From: an uncultured Mycoplasmatota bacterium
GTDB taxonomy: Bacteria; Bacillota_I; Bacilli_A; Izemoplasmatales; Izemoplasmataceae
Length of the DNA stretch: 64,000 bases
Assembly (NCBI GenBank): GCA_913062645.1
Contig: CAJXVW010000001.1
Span: forward strand, 1,240,001-1,304,000
Direction of reading: 5' to 3'
Shown here: one piece after another, positions 56,939 through 64,000 of the stretch
Layout: each line of letters starts with the position of its first letter
Position numbering within the stretch: position 1 is the stretch's first letter
Translations under genes and position numbers: made by a program
The notes under the pieces: generated by a model
The model's input: only the letters and a program-made list of their open reading frames with translations
Told to the model about the DNA's origin: nothing
The model's database searches: none

Positions 56939-57686
56939 AGAAATTCTTGTAGTTGCCATCCATCCGAAGCAGACTCGCGGCGGCTTCGTCAACCACCACC
57001 CGGCAATCCGGATGAAGCTGGAGAATCGACGCCGGAACTTGCTTGTCGATATCCCCGTAGACCATCTTGTAGACCGCTTCGGCCTTGTGCTTGCCGCTGG
57101 CGATGAGAACGATCTTCTTGGAATACATGATGTTCTTGATGCCCATCGTGATGGCGTACTTCGGCACGTCGTCGAAACTGCCGAAGAACCGGGCATTGTC
57201 ACGTCTGGTCTGGTCGTTCAGTTCGACGACGAAGGTCTCATTGCCGAGCGGCGTGCCGGGCTCGTTGAACCCGATGTGACCGTTCGACCCGATGCCGAGA
57301 ATCTGAATGTCGCGCTGATGCCCGAACAGCCGTTCATCGTATTCCATCGCCAGCTTGTCCAACTGATCGAGATCGTTGTTGGGAATGTTGATGTTGGCCT
57401 CGTCGATGTCGATGTGGCGGAACAAGTGTTCGTGCATGAACGAGAAATAACTCTGCGGATGATCACGGGGGATCCCGATGTATTCGTCGAGATTGAACGT
57501 CATGACGTCCTTGAAACTGATGATGTCGTCCTCGTAGGCCTCGATCAGATTACGATAGAGACCCAGCGGCGACGATCCCGTCGCCAGGCCGAGGATCAGA
57601 TTCGGTTTGAGGATCAGATCCTTGATGATGAACGAGGCGGCCTTTTTCGAGACGTCCTCGTAATCCTTCATTTTATAGATTTCCAT
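56937..57686 (-). CDS. nagB: Glucosamine-6-phosphate deaminase
   Basis: A 249-residue enzyme converting glucosamine-6-phosphate to fructose-6-phosphate and ammonia, the entry of amino sugars into glycolysis. 'GLATGSSPLGLYRNLI' (phosphate loop), 'FNLDEYIGI' with the catalytic Asp, and 'GIGSNGHIGFNEPGT' with the catalytic His are all present. Family length. Last gene of the operon, 9 bases after murQ. The deacetylase NagA, needed between MurQ/kinase and NagB, is not in the window. Confidence 0.96.
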   Translation of the reverse strand: MEIYKMKDYEDVSKKAASFIIKDLILKPNLILGLATGSSPLGLYRNLIEAYEDDIISFKDVMTFNLDEYIGIPRDHPQSYFSFMHEHLFRHIDIDEANINIPNNDLDQLDKLAMEYDERLFGHQRDIQILGIGSNGHIGFNEPGTPLGNETFVVELNDQTRRDNARFFGSFDDVPKYAITMGIKNIMYSKKIVLIASGKHKAEAVYKMVYGDIDKQVPASILQLHPDCRVVVDEAAASLLRMDGNYKNF

Positions 57687-57695
57687 GATGGTCTC

Positions 57696-58598
57696 CTAGA
57701 TGTTCTTGAGCGACTCGCGGATGTTGCCGTTGAATTCGGCCAACAGCTCTTCGATCTTCTCTTTTTCTTCGATGTGGCTGAGGATGCCGAAGATGGCATA
57801 TTTCACCGAACGATAGCGGTCGAGATAGGTCTCGGCGATGGTTTCGTCGACGCCGGTGACCTCCATCACGATCCGTTTCGCGCGGCTGACGAGCTTGTTG
57901 TTCGACATCTGGACGTCGATCATCAGGTTCTCATAGACCTTGCCCAGTTTCACCATCGCGGCCGTGGTGATCATGTTGAGGATCAGTTTCTGCGCCGTTC
58001 CCGATTTCATCCGCGTCGAACCGGTCAGCGGTTCGGCGCCGGTCACGGCTTCGATCGGATAGGTCGCGACCTTGGCGATTTCGGAATCCTTGCTGGTGGT
58101 GATACAACCGGTGATGCAGCCGATCTCATTGGCGTACTCAATGCCGCCCACGGCGTAGGGTGTCCGCCCGCTGGCGGCGATGCCGATGACCACGTCACGC
58201 GGTTGCAGACCGTGGTTGGCAAGATCCTCCACTGCTGCTTCCTTGGAATCCTCGGCACCTTCGATGGCGGTCCGCAAGGCTTCGTCACCACCGGCGATGA
58301 TGCCGATCACCATGTCGGCGGGTACGCCGAAGGTGGGCGGGCATTCACTCGCATCGAGCACGCCCAAACGTCCGCTCGTGCCGGCGCCGATGTAGAACAG
58401 GCGACCGCCGTTGCGGAAGGCTTCGGTGACGACATCGACGACGGCGGCGATCTGATCGATCGCCTGCTCCACCGCGAGCGGGACCTTCTTGTCCTCGTTG
58501 TTGATCATCTTGAGGATGTCGCAGGTCGACGCGATGTCGATGTTGCGTGTGTTTTCATTGCGTTTCTCGGTTGTGATCTTACTGATGTCTACCATCAT
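57696..58598 (-). CDS. murQ: N-acetylmuramic acid-6-phosphate etherase
   Basis: A 300-residue SIS-fold lyase that removes the lactyl ether of MurNAc-6-phosphate to give GlcNAc-6-phosphate. 'RLFYIGAGTSGRLGVLDASECPPTFG' and 'IAASGRTPYAVGGI' are the family signatures, with the catalytic Glu in DASECPP. The ATG follows GAGGTGA. It overlaps the kinase gene by 4 bases and is followed 9 bases later by nagB. Confidence 0.96.
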   Translation of the reverse strand: MMVDISKITTEKRNENTRNIDIASTCDILKMINNEDKKVPLAVEQAIDQIAAVVDVVTEAFRNGGRLFYIGAGTSGRLGVLDASECPPTFGVPADMVIGIIAGGDEALRTAIEGAEDSKEAAVEDLANHGLQPRDVVIGIAASGRTPYAVGGIEYANEIGCITGCITTSKDSEIAKVATYPIEAVTGAEPLTGSTRMKSGTAQKLILNMITTAAMVKLGKVYENLMIDVQMSNNKLVSRAKRIVMEVTGVDETIAETYLDRYRSVKYAIFGILSHIEEKEKIEELLAEFNGNIRESLKNI

Positions 58599-59515
58599 GA
58601 TTTCACCTCATTGAGCGATTGGCGATGACCCAGATAGTAGGCGCCGACAACCGGCTCCACGGGTTCTTCGTCAATCTTGTATTGGACGTGACTCTTATCA
58701 AGTTCGGCGATCATCGTCGCCCGAACGTAGGGGGCATTCAGGAGGAATCCACCGCGGAATCCGATCGTCACTTGACGACAGGTCTCCAACTGGCGGAAGG
58801 CGGTGAGGGTCTGACGGGCGAGATGACGCCCTTCCTGACGGAACAGTTCAATCGCCTCCACATCGCCGGCGTTGGCGTGACGGGCGATGAACTCGGACAG
58901 TTTGGCGATCTGTTTTTTCGAGGAGTTGTAGACGAAATCCTTGATCGCAAAGTAATCCGGTGCGTGGATTTGATCCAGTATCGCGCGGGACAGCGGTGTG
59001 ATCGGTTTGTCTTCCTCGTATTGCTGAATGATGTTGCGCAGTGCCGATATGGCCAGATGATAGCCGGACCCTTCGTCGCCGAGAAGGTGACCGAAGCCGC
59101 CGATCAGGCGGTCCTTGTCCCCATCTTTGACCATGATCGCGCTTCCCGTCCCACCGAGCACCATGATCACGCAGTCGTCGCTGTGCTTGCGAATCGAGTA
59201 CAGAGCGATGGTGGCGTCGGTGACGAGATCGACCGGTGTCTTGTAGGTCGCTTTCAGTTCCTTCAGCAACATTTGTTTGTATGCGTCGTCGGGCACCCCG
59301 GCGACGCCGATCTGGATGAAGGCGAGATCCTTGAGATCGATCGTCGCCGTCAGCGCATTGATGGTCGCGATGAGATGCGTTTTCGCGGTTTCCTTGTCGA
59401 CACGGAAATTGGCAAATCCCTGTTCGGTGCGGGCGACTTCCGTACCGCTTTCGTCGAACAGCACCCCCAGTGTTTTGGTACCGCCCCCGTCGATGCCGAT
59501 GATGTAGTTAGACAT
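58595..59515 (-). CDS. murK: BadF/BcrA-type N-acetylmuramate/N-acetylglucosamine kinase
   Basis: A 306-residue ASKHA-fold kinase with 'YIIGIDGGGTKTLGVL' (4-19), 'ILMVLGGTGSAIMV'-type phosphate motif and 'GDEGSGYHLAISAL'. Clostridial MurK of this family phosphorylates both MurNAc and GlcNAc. Between the hexosaminidase and murQ, that activity is exactly what is needed, so I use the symbol, though a GlcNAc-only kinase is possible. The ATG (59513-59515) overlaps the nagZ stop by 8 bases and has a weak ribosome site, so translation is coupled. Confidence 0.82.
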   Translation of the reverse strand: MSNYIIGIDGGGTKTLGVLFDESGTEVARTEQGFANFRVDKETAKTHLIATINALTATIDLKDLAFIQIGVAGVPDDAYKQMLLKELKATYKTPVDLVTDATIALYSIRKHSDDCVIMVLGGTGSAIMVKDGDKDRLIGGFGHLLGDEGSGYHLAISALRNIIQQYEEDKPITPLSRAILDQIHAPDYFAIKDFVYNSSKKQIAKLSEFIARHANAGDVEAIELFRQEGRHLARQTLTAFRQLETCRQVTIGFRGGFLLNAPYVRATMIAELDKSHVQYKIDEEPVEPVVGAYYLGHRQSLNEVKS

Positions 59516-61073
59516 CGTGGACGGGCAACCTTCCGTGTGGCTTGAGTTCACCGCTCAAGTACTTGATCAGCGAGCGGATGCTGTTGGGTGTGTATTCATA
59601 GAAACACGTCACGTTCTTCAGTTCGGGGGCAAAGAGCGTATCGTAGGGGTTGCGCATCGTCATGACATGGAGTTCGGATGCTTGTCGCTGGAGGGCCTTG
59701 ACAAGATCGAGTTGTGTGGTGTGGATGTTGGCGTTGTAGGTGCAACAGACGACTTGATCGAATGTCGATGCGAGTTCCAGCACCGTTTTGATGTCGGATG
59801 GTTCCGGACGAACGGGAATGCGATGCGTCGTGAACTTCGGCAATCGTCCGTTGATGGCGGCGAGGATGTCGATCGTCCCGTCGTCTTCATCAGCGATTGT
59901 CGTCGCGAGCGGACTCGAGGCGATCACGAGTACCTTACCTTGTTGTTCAAACGGCGTCCCTCGGACGAGGGTAACGGCATTGTCAACGATGGATTGGACG
60001 TAGGATTTCGTCGCTAAATCAGCGATGATTGGTCGCACGTCTTCGTAGGCGGACGGGACCGGCAGCAACGTCGATTTGAAGGCGAGCACGCGTGCGACGC
60101 GGTCATTCAGGACGTCCATCGGTAGTTCGCCGCTGTCGACGGCAGCGCGGATGCGCCGGATGGCGGCGATCTGGAGGTCGCTGTCGTGCGAGATACAGAC
60201 CAAATCGGCACCGGCTTGAATGGCCATCAGGGCACCTTCTGGAGTCGTGTAATGGTGCTGGATGGCCTTCATCTGCATGCAGTCGGTGATGATCAAACCA
60301 TCGAATTTCAGTTCTTGTCGGAGCAAGTTGGTGAGACAGTTGTGCGAGAGCGTACAAGGCAGTCCGTTCTCGTTGATCGCAGGGAAGTTGATGTGTGAAC
60401 TCATCACGACCTTGAGTCCGGCGGCGATGGCTTGCTTGAAGGGAATCAATTCGAGTGTTTCGAGACGGGCCTTGTCGGCGTCGATCGTCGGCAGGGCGAG
60501 ATGACTGTCGACGTGGGTGTCGCCATGACCGGGGAAATGTTTGGCGGTCGCCAGGACATGTTCCTGAAGTCCTGTCACAAAGGCGCTGCCGTAGGTGCCG
60601 ACGACGTTGGGATCGTCGCTGTAACTGCGCACGCCGATCACGGGATTGTGCGGATTGTTGTTGGTGTCGAGCACGGGCGCCAGGTTCATGTTGATGCCGA
60701 GCGCATGCAGCTCACGTCCCATGTGCAGCCCGATTTGATGGGCGCTTGCGGGATCGCCACTGGCGGTCGTCGTCATCGCCCCGGGGAAAAACGTCGCCCC
60801 GTGCTTGATGCGGGTGACCATGCCGCCTTCCTGGTCGATGCTGATGAAGAGCGGGACGCCGAGTTCCGCTTCCGCCAGTTCTTGCAGCGATTGGTTGAGC
60901 TGGAAGATCTGCTCGGGATCGGCGGCGTTACGAGCGAACAGGATGACGTTGCCGACGCGGTGATCCCGGATCAGCGAACGCGCATGTTCGTCGAGGGTGG
61001 TACTGTGGAATCCGAACATGATCAATTGGCCGATCTTTTCGTCAATCGTCAGTTCTTCTATGCGCTTATTCAT
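59508..61073 (-). CDS. nagZ: Beta-N-acetylhexosaminidase NagZ (GH3)
   Basis: A 521-residue glycoside hydrolase releasing GlcNAc from GlcNAc-MurNAc fragments. The NagZ motif 'KHFPGHGDTHVDSH' (178-191) supplies the catalytic His, the nucleophile is in 'IITDCMQM' (D264), and a second domain (about 350-521) follows as in Bacillus NagZ. No signal peptide is visible, so it acts in the cytoplasm on imported fragments. ATG with GGAGGT upstream; it overlaps the NamZ stop by 8 bases. Confidence 0.95.
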   Translation of the reverse strand: MNKRIEELTIDEKIGQLIMFGFHSTTLDEHARSLIRDHRVGNVILFARNAADPEQIFQLNQSLQELAEAELGVPLFISIDQEGGMVTRIKHGATFFPGAMTTTASGDPASAHQIGLHMGRELHALGINMNLAPVLDTNNNPHNPVIGVRSYSDDPNVVGTYGSAFVTGLQEHVLATAKHFPGHGDTHVDSHLALPTIDADKARLETLELIPFKQAIAAGLKVVMSSHINFPAINENGLPCTLSHNCLTNLLRQELKFDGLIITDCMQMKAIQHHYTTPEGALMAIQAGADLVCISHDSDLQIAAIRRIRAAVDSGELPMDVLNDRVARVLAFKSTLLPVPSAYEDVRPIIADLATKSYVQSIVDNAVTLVRGTPFEQQGKVLVIASSPLATTIADEDDGTIDILAAINGRLPKFTTHRIPVRPEPSDIKTVLELASTFDQVVCCTYNANIHTTQLDLVKALQRQASELHVMTMRNPYDTLFAPELKNVTCFYEYTPNSIRSLIKYLSGELKPHGRLPVHDV

Positions 61074-62202
61074 ACAGATGATACCTCCGTTTTCGCTCTG
61101 CAAAACGCGCGGTGTCGTCGTTCAGAGCGCGGATGATGGTGGCGAGATCGACACCCTTGCGGACGTTCTCATTCCCGGTCAGGAGATCGATCATCGGATG
61201 ATGACCGGCCTTGTAGGGAGGCAAGAACGCAAACGCCGGGTGCGTCTGTTCGATGCGTTTTAGGAGCGTCAGTCCGGTGCGGACCGGGCGAAACGCCTGG
61301 GGATCGGTGACGTAGAGTTCCACGCCACTGCACAAGGTTCCGGCGTATTTGGAAAACGTCGGTGTGAAATGCAATTTGCGGAACATCACGCCGGGCAGAT
61401 TGTCTTGCTTCAATATCCGAAGCAACGTGTCCACATCAAGATCGGGGCAACCGATGATCTGGAACGGTTTGGTTGTGCCGCGTCCTTCCGAGACGTTGGT
61501 GCCTTCGAACAGGCAGGTCGCCGCATAATAGAGCGGGCTTTCCATCGTCGGAATGTTGGGCGACGGCAGCACCCATGGCAGTCCCGTCGCGGCATAGTCC
61601 ATGGCGCGACGATATCCCGTCATCGGAACGACGTGCAGTTCGGCGTGAAAGCCGGCCGTGTCGTTGACATAGCGGGCGAACTCGCCGATCGTCAGAGCGT
61701 AGCGCTGAACGAGACCGTAATTGCCGACGAACGACGTGCAGTCCGCATCGATGATGATGCCTTCGACAACGTCGCCGCCGAGCGGATTGGGGCGGTCGAA
61801 CACAACCATCGGAACGTGGTGTTCCGCGCATGCTTTGAGCGCGTTGGCCAGCGTGTAGAGATAGGTGTAAAACCGCAGTCCGACATCCTGGATGTCGAAC
61901 GCCATGATGTCGATCTTTGCCATCATCGCTGCGGTCGGTTCTTTCGTGTCGCCATAGAGCGAGTACACCGGAATGCCGGTTGCGTCGTCAATGTAATCGG
62001 TGAAGCGGACACCGGCTTGAATGTCGCCGCGGACGCCGTGTTCCGGCGCGAACAGCGCAACCAGATCGGTCTGGTTGTGAAGGAGATCGATGGTTGCCGT
62101 GAAGTCGCTGGTGACACCGGTCGGGTTGGTGATCAGACCGACGCGTTTGCCGGCAAACAGATGGCGGTACTCCGCGAGGCGTTCGATGCCGAGTGTGATC
62201 AT
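61066..62202 (-). CDS. namZ: Exo-beta-N-acetylmuramidase NamZ (DUF1343)
   Basis: The 378-residue protein is a DUF1343/GH171 enzyme, which cleaves MurNAc from the non-reducing end of peptidoglycan chains or muropeptides. 'GLITNPTGVTSD', 'LFAPEHGVRGD', 'VFDRPNPLGGDVVEG' and 'LPSPNIPTMESPLYYA' are the conserved blocks. Bacillus NamZ is secreted; here no signal peptide is seen, implying cytoplasmic action on imported MurNAc-containing sugars. It overlaps yesL by 4 bases and nagZ by 8. Confidence 0.93.
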   Translation of the reverse strand: MITLGIERLAEYRHLFAGKRVGLITNPTGVTSDFTATIDLLHNQTDLVALFAPEHGVRGDIQAGVRFTDYIDDATGIPVYSLYGDTKEPTAAMMAKIDIMAFDIQDVGLRFYTYLYTLANALKACAEHHVPMVVFDRPNPLGGDVVEGIIIDADCTSFVGNYGLVQRYALTIGEFARYVNDTAGFHAELHVVPMTGYRRAMDYAATGLPWVLPSPNIPTMESPLYYAATCLFEGTNVSEGRGTTKPFQIIGCPDLDVDTLLRILKQDNLPGVMFRKLHFTPTFSKYAGTLCSGVELYVTDPQAFRPVRTGLTLLKRIEQTHPAFAFLPPYKAGHHPMIDLLTGNENVRKGVDLATIIRALNDDTARFAERKRRYHLYE

Positions 62203-62837
62203 GACGATTCCCCCAGTCGTTCGAGGTAATGGACGGCCTGTCTTGTCAATAGCGCATGAATGAGCAGCGGCAACGACACGCCGAAGAAGACGAACAATAC
62301 ACTCGTGAGCGGCAGGAGCAACATCAGAAAGGGAATGGTGTTGACCATCACGAGGAACAGTGTGATGAAGTAGAATTTGCCGGCCAGATAGAACGACAGC
62401 TTGATGATTTCAAACAGCCGGATGCCGGGGTGGACCTTGAACACGACGAACGTGTAGAGACTGACGGCGTACGCGATCGCCAGCAGCGCGAGCGTCACGT
62501 AATAGCCAACCAGCACCAACGTCGAGGACTCTTGTTCGAGCACGTTCGAATAGAATGTCGAATTCGCAAAACTGAGATAGAAGATCAACGCAATGATGAC
62601 GCCAAGCACGAGTTTCTTGCCGATGTTCTGACGAAAATACTCGAAATAGGTTCGAACCAGTTTGAAGTCCTTCTTCTGCACGTAGTCACTGAGGACCGCG
62701 TACCCGGCACACAGTGCCGGCAACAGCGTGATCACCGGTAACGCGGTGACGACGATGAGGATGTTGATGAGCACCAGCCGGATGACCCAGTCGGCGAAGG
62801 CGTTGATTTTCGAATTCATCAGTTTGTCGAAATTCAT
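62199..62837 (-). CDS. DUF624 (YesL-like) membrane protein
   Basis: A 212-residue protein with five or six hydrophobic segments of the DUF624/YesL family. Such genes often lie beside sugar ABC permeases and may assist them; their function is unproven. Start at the ATG with GGAGGGGTG upstream. It is 10 bases after the ABC permease gene and overlaps namZ by 4 bases. Confidence 0.8.
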   Translation of the reverse strand: MNFDKLMNSKINAFADWVIRLVLINILIVVTALPVITLLPALCAGYAVLSDYVQKKDFKLVRTYFEYFRQNIGKKLVLGVIIALIFYLSFANSTFYSNVLEQESSTLVLVGYYVTLALLAIAYAVSLYTFVVFKVHPGIRLFEIIKLSFYLAGKFYFITLFLVMVNTIPFLMLLLPLTSVLFVFFGVSLPLLIHALLTRQAVHYLERLGESS

Positions 62838-62847
62838 GACACCCCTC

Positions 62848-63849
62848 CTATCCGACAATGCCGGTACGTTCGATCGATTCCACGAATTGTTTTTGCACAA
62901 ACAGATACATGATGAGGAGCGGCAGCATCATCAGTAGCGCCGCAACGTTGCTGATCAGGGCGAGGAACAGCGGGTTCTCCCACACGTCCTGGCCGATCAG
63001 ATCGAGACCGCCGGTGTAGAACAGGGCTTGGTACATGCCTTCGGCGGCGTTGATGAGTCGCATCGTCAGCAGCGGGAACTCAACCGTCGACACTTCGAAG
63101 ATCTTGACGTAGTACGCGTCGTTCCATTGCCAGACGAAGGCGAACAGACCGACCGTCACGAGCGCACCGCGGGCGTTGGGCAGCATGACGCTCCAGAACG
63201 TCCGGAATACGCCGGCGCCGTCGATGATCGCCGATTCTTCGAGTTCCTTGGGCAGACCCCGGAAGAACTGGCGGAAAATGTAGATGAAGATGCCGCTACG
63301 GATGCCCATGCCCAGTCCGCTCATCAGATAGATGGATGCTTCATTGCCAAGCAGATCGAGATTGCGGAAATAGAAATACTGGGCGAGCGACAGGGCTTGC
63401 GGCGGAATGACGATGGTGAGAATCACCAGTAAGAACAAGATGTTCGAGCCTTTGAACTTGAGGCGGCTGAACGCATAGCCGGCGAGCGCCGTCGATGCCA
63501 GCTGCAGCAGCATCGAGATTGCGCTGAGCCGGAACGTATTGACGGCCGCTTTGCCGTAGTCGAGAACGACGGCGGCGATTCTGAGATTCATCAGCGACCA
63601 GTTTTCGGGAATCCAGATGACCGCCGGATTGTTGACGTCCTCCGGCGCGCGGAGCGCCATCGACAATTGCTGGATGGTCGGAAACAGGATGACGAAACAC
63701 AGACCGAACAAAAGCACGGTGCGGAGAATCGTCATCGCGACGGTCTGGAACTTCTTCTTGCGGACGAGCATGTTGCGCGGGTCGTTCCAGTTTTCCTTGG
63801 CTTGTTCCACGTAACCGTTCCACTTCTGCATCAGGTCGTTACTCTTCAT
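62848..63849 (-). CDS. Carbohydrate ABC transporter permease, MalG type
   Basis: A 333-residue CUT1-family permease: six membrane segments, first at about 37-57, and the EAA loop 'ELEESAIIDGAGVFRTFWSVMLPNARGALV' (about 195-224) that contacts the ATPase. The operon context implies disaccharide or muropeptide import. ATG with GGAGGAT upstream. It overlaps the upstream permease gene by 11 bases. Confidence 0.92.
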   Translation of the reverse strand: MKSNDLMQKWNGYVEQAKENWNDPRNMLVRKKKFQTVAMTILRTVLLFGLCFVILFPTIQQLSMALRAPEDVNNPAVIWIPENWSLMNLRIAAVVLDYGKAAVNTFRLSAISMLLQLASTALAGYAFSRLKFKGSNILFLLVILTIVIPPQALSLAQYFYFRNLDLLGNEASIYLMSGLGMGIRSGIFIYIFRQFFRGLPKELEESAIIDGAGVFRTFWSVMLPNARGALVTVGLFAFVWQWNDAYYVKIFEVSTVEFPLLTMRLINAAEGMYQALFYTGGLDLIGQDVWENPLFLALISNVAALLMMLPLLIMYLFVQKQFVESIERTGIVG

Positions 63850-64000
63850 AGTGCGATCCTCCGATCTTGAAGGATTTCGCCAACACCGCGAGGAGTGCAA
63901 GAATGCCGATGATGGTCGATACGTACACCCAGGCCATCGCCGAGGACAGACCCCAGTTCTGTCTGTTGAGTTCGCCGGAAATGATGTTGCTCACCGACGA
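63839..64000 (-). CDS. Carbohydrate ABC transporter permease, MalF type (partial, C-terminus only)
   Basis: The last 53 residues of a second permease subunit run off the window edge. 'NWGLSSAMAWVYVSTIIG' plus the following hydrophobic helix and 'FKIGGSHYEE' ending match the C-terminus of MalF/UgpA-type subunits, which pair with the MalG type encoded next. The N-terminal part, and presumably the binding protein, lie beyond 64000. Confidence 0.85.
   Translation of the reverse strand, partial: SSVSNIISGELNRQNWGLSSAMAWVYVSTIIGILALLAVLAKSFKIGGSHYEE

Noticed and set aside
57012-58628. 538-codon plus-strand frame across nagB and murQ
   Set aside because: It spans two well-conserved minus-strand genes and their junction, has no start context and no similarity.
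1-64000. CRISPR arrays, insertion sequences, prophage genes, attachment sites, replication origin
   Set aside because: I saw no regularly spaced repeats, transposase or integrase motifs, phage structural genes, or clusters of DnaA boxes in the window.

Overview
The window is a dense bacterial chromosome segment: 69 coding sequences, short intergenic gaps and no tRNA, rRNA, insertion sequence, phage gene or CRISPR array that I could see. Small conserved genes typical of the Bacillus/Mollicutes branch are present (rpsP-khpA-rimM-trmD-rplS, ylbF-ylbG, the YktA/UPF0223 protein, CIRCE-controlled clpB, a Fur/PerR regulator with a PerR-type box). Promoters are sigma-A-like (TTGaca-17-TATAAT) and ribosome sites are AGGAGG/AGGTGA. 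TGA is used as a stop (for example rimM), so the code is the standard bacterial one. Base composition looks slightly GC-rich by eye, unusual for classical Mollicutes. My inference is an uncultivated, fermentative, anaerobic or microaerobic member of the Bacilli/Tenericutes side of Firmicutes (Izemoplasma-like in gene content); this is not proven by the window.

Layout. 1-6.2 kb: the ribosomal/tRNA-modification cluster, interrupted by a NatAB-type ABC exporter and by an arylsulfotransferase-like gene; trmD has lost its C-terminal domain at the second insertion. 6.2-11.4 kb: ylbFG, a thioredoxin-CcdA fusion with a cysteine desulfurase, a zinc-ribbon membrane protein, an acetyltransferase. 11.4-17.9 kb: phosphofructokinase, deformylase, transaldolase-like aldolase, a dps-perR-prx peroxide operon, an SBF/ACR3-type transporter and a TetR regulator. 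17.9-25.7 kb: calcium-type P-ATPase, HAD phosphatase, YwaF-like protein, two nuclease-like proteins, a secreted two-repeat protein, a SOUL protein. 25.7-37.1 kb: amino-acid catabolism (threonine to glycine via tdh-kbl; a multisubunit proline dehydrogenase-like complex with P5C dehydrogenase), a CitA/CitB-like two-component system and an XRE-TPR regulator. 37.1-41.9 kb: membrane protein, amidohydrolase, MFS carrier, questin-oxidase-like protein, guanylate kinase. 41.9-51.4 kb: an NADH-linked [FeFe] hydrogenase (three subunits), a Kef/CPA2 antiporter, a DUF2785-CorA-membrane HEPN-like operon, an iron alcohol dehydrogenase. 51.5-56.9 kb: clpB, a CueP-like copper lipoprotein with a His/Met-tailed secreted partner, a PfkB-family kinase, mscL. 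56.9-64 kb: an operon for import and breakdown of peptidoglycan amino sugars (ABC permeases, YesL, NamZ, NagZ, MurK-like kinase, MurQ, NagB).

How it fits together. Sugars and wall-derived amino sugars feed glycolysis, threonine and proline are oxidised, and surplus NADH can leave as hydrogen or as alcohol. Oxidative stress is met by Dps, peroxiredoxin and PerR; copper by the CueP locus. Two amino-acid operons share a cre-like operator, suggesting common catabolite control. The least expected features are the truncated trmD next to the assT gene, the membrane HEPN-like protein with CorA and DUF2785, a small family of secreted helical proteins shared between the copper locus and a distant gene, and two candidate small RNAs with their own promoters and terminators.
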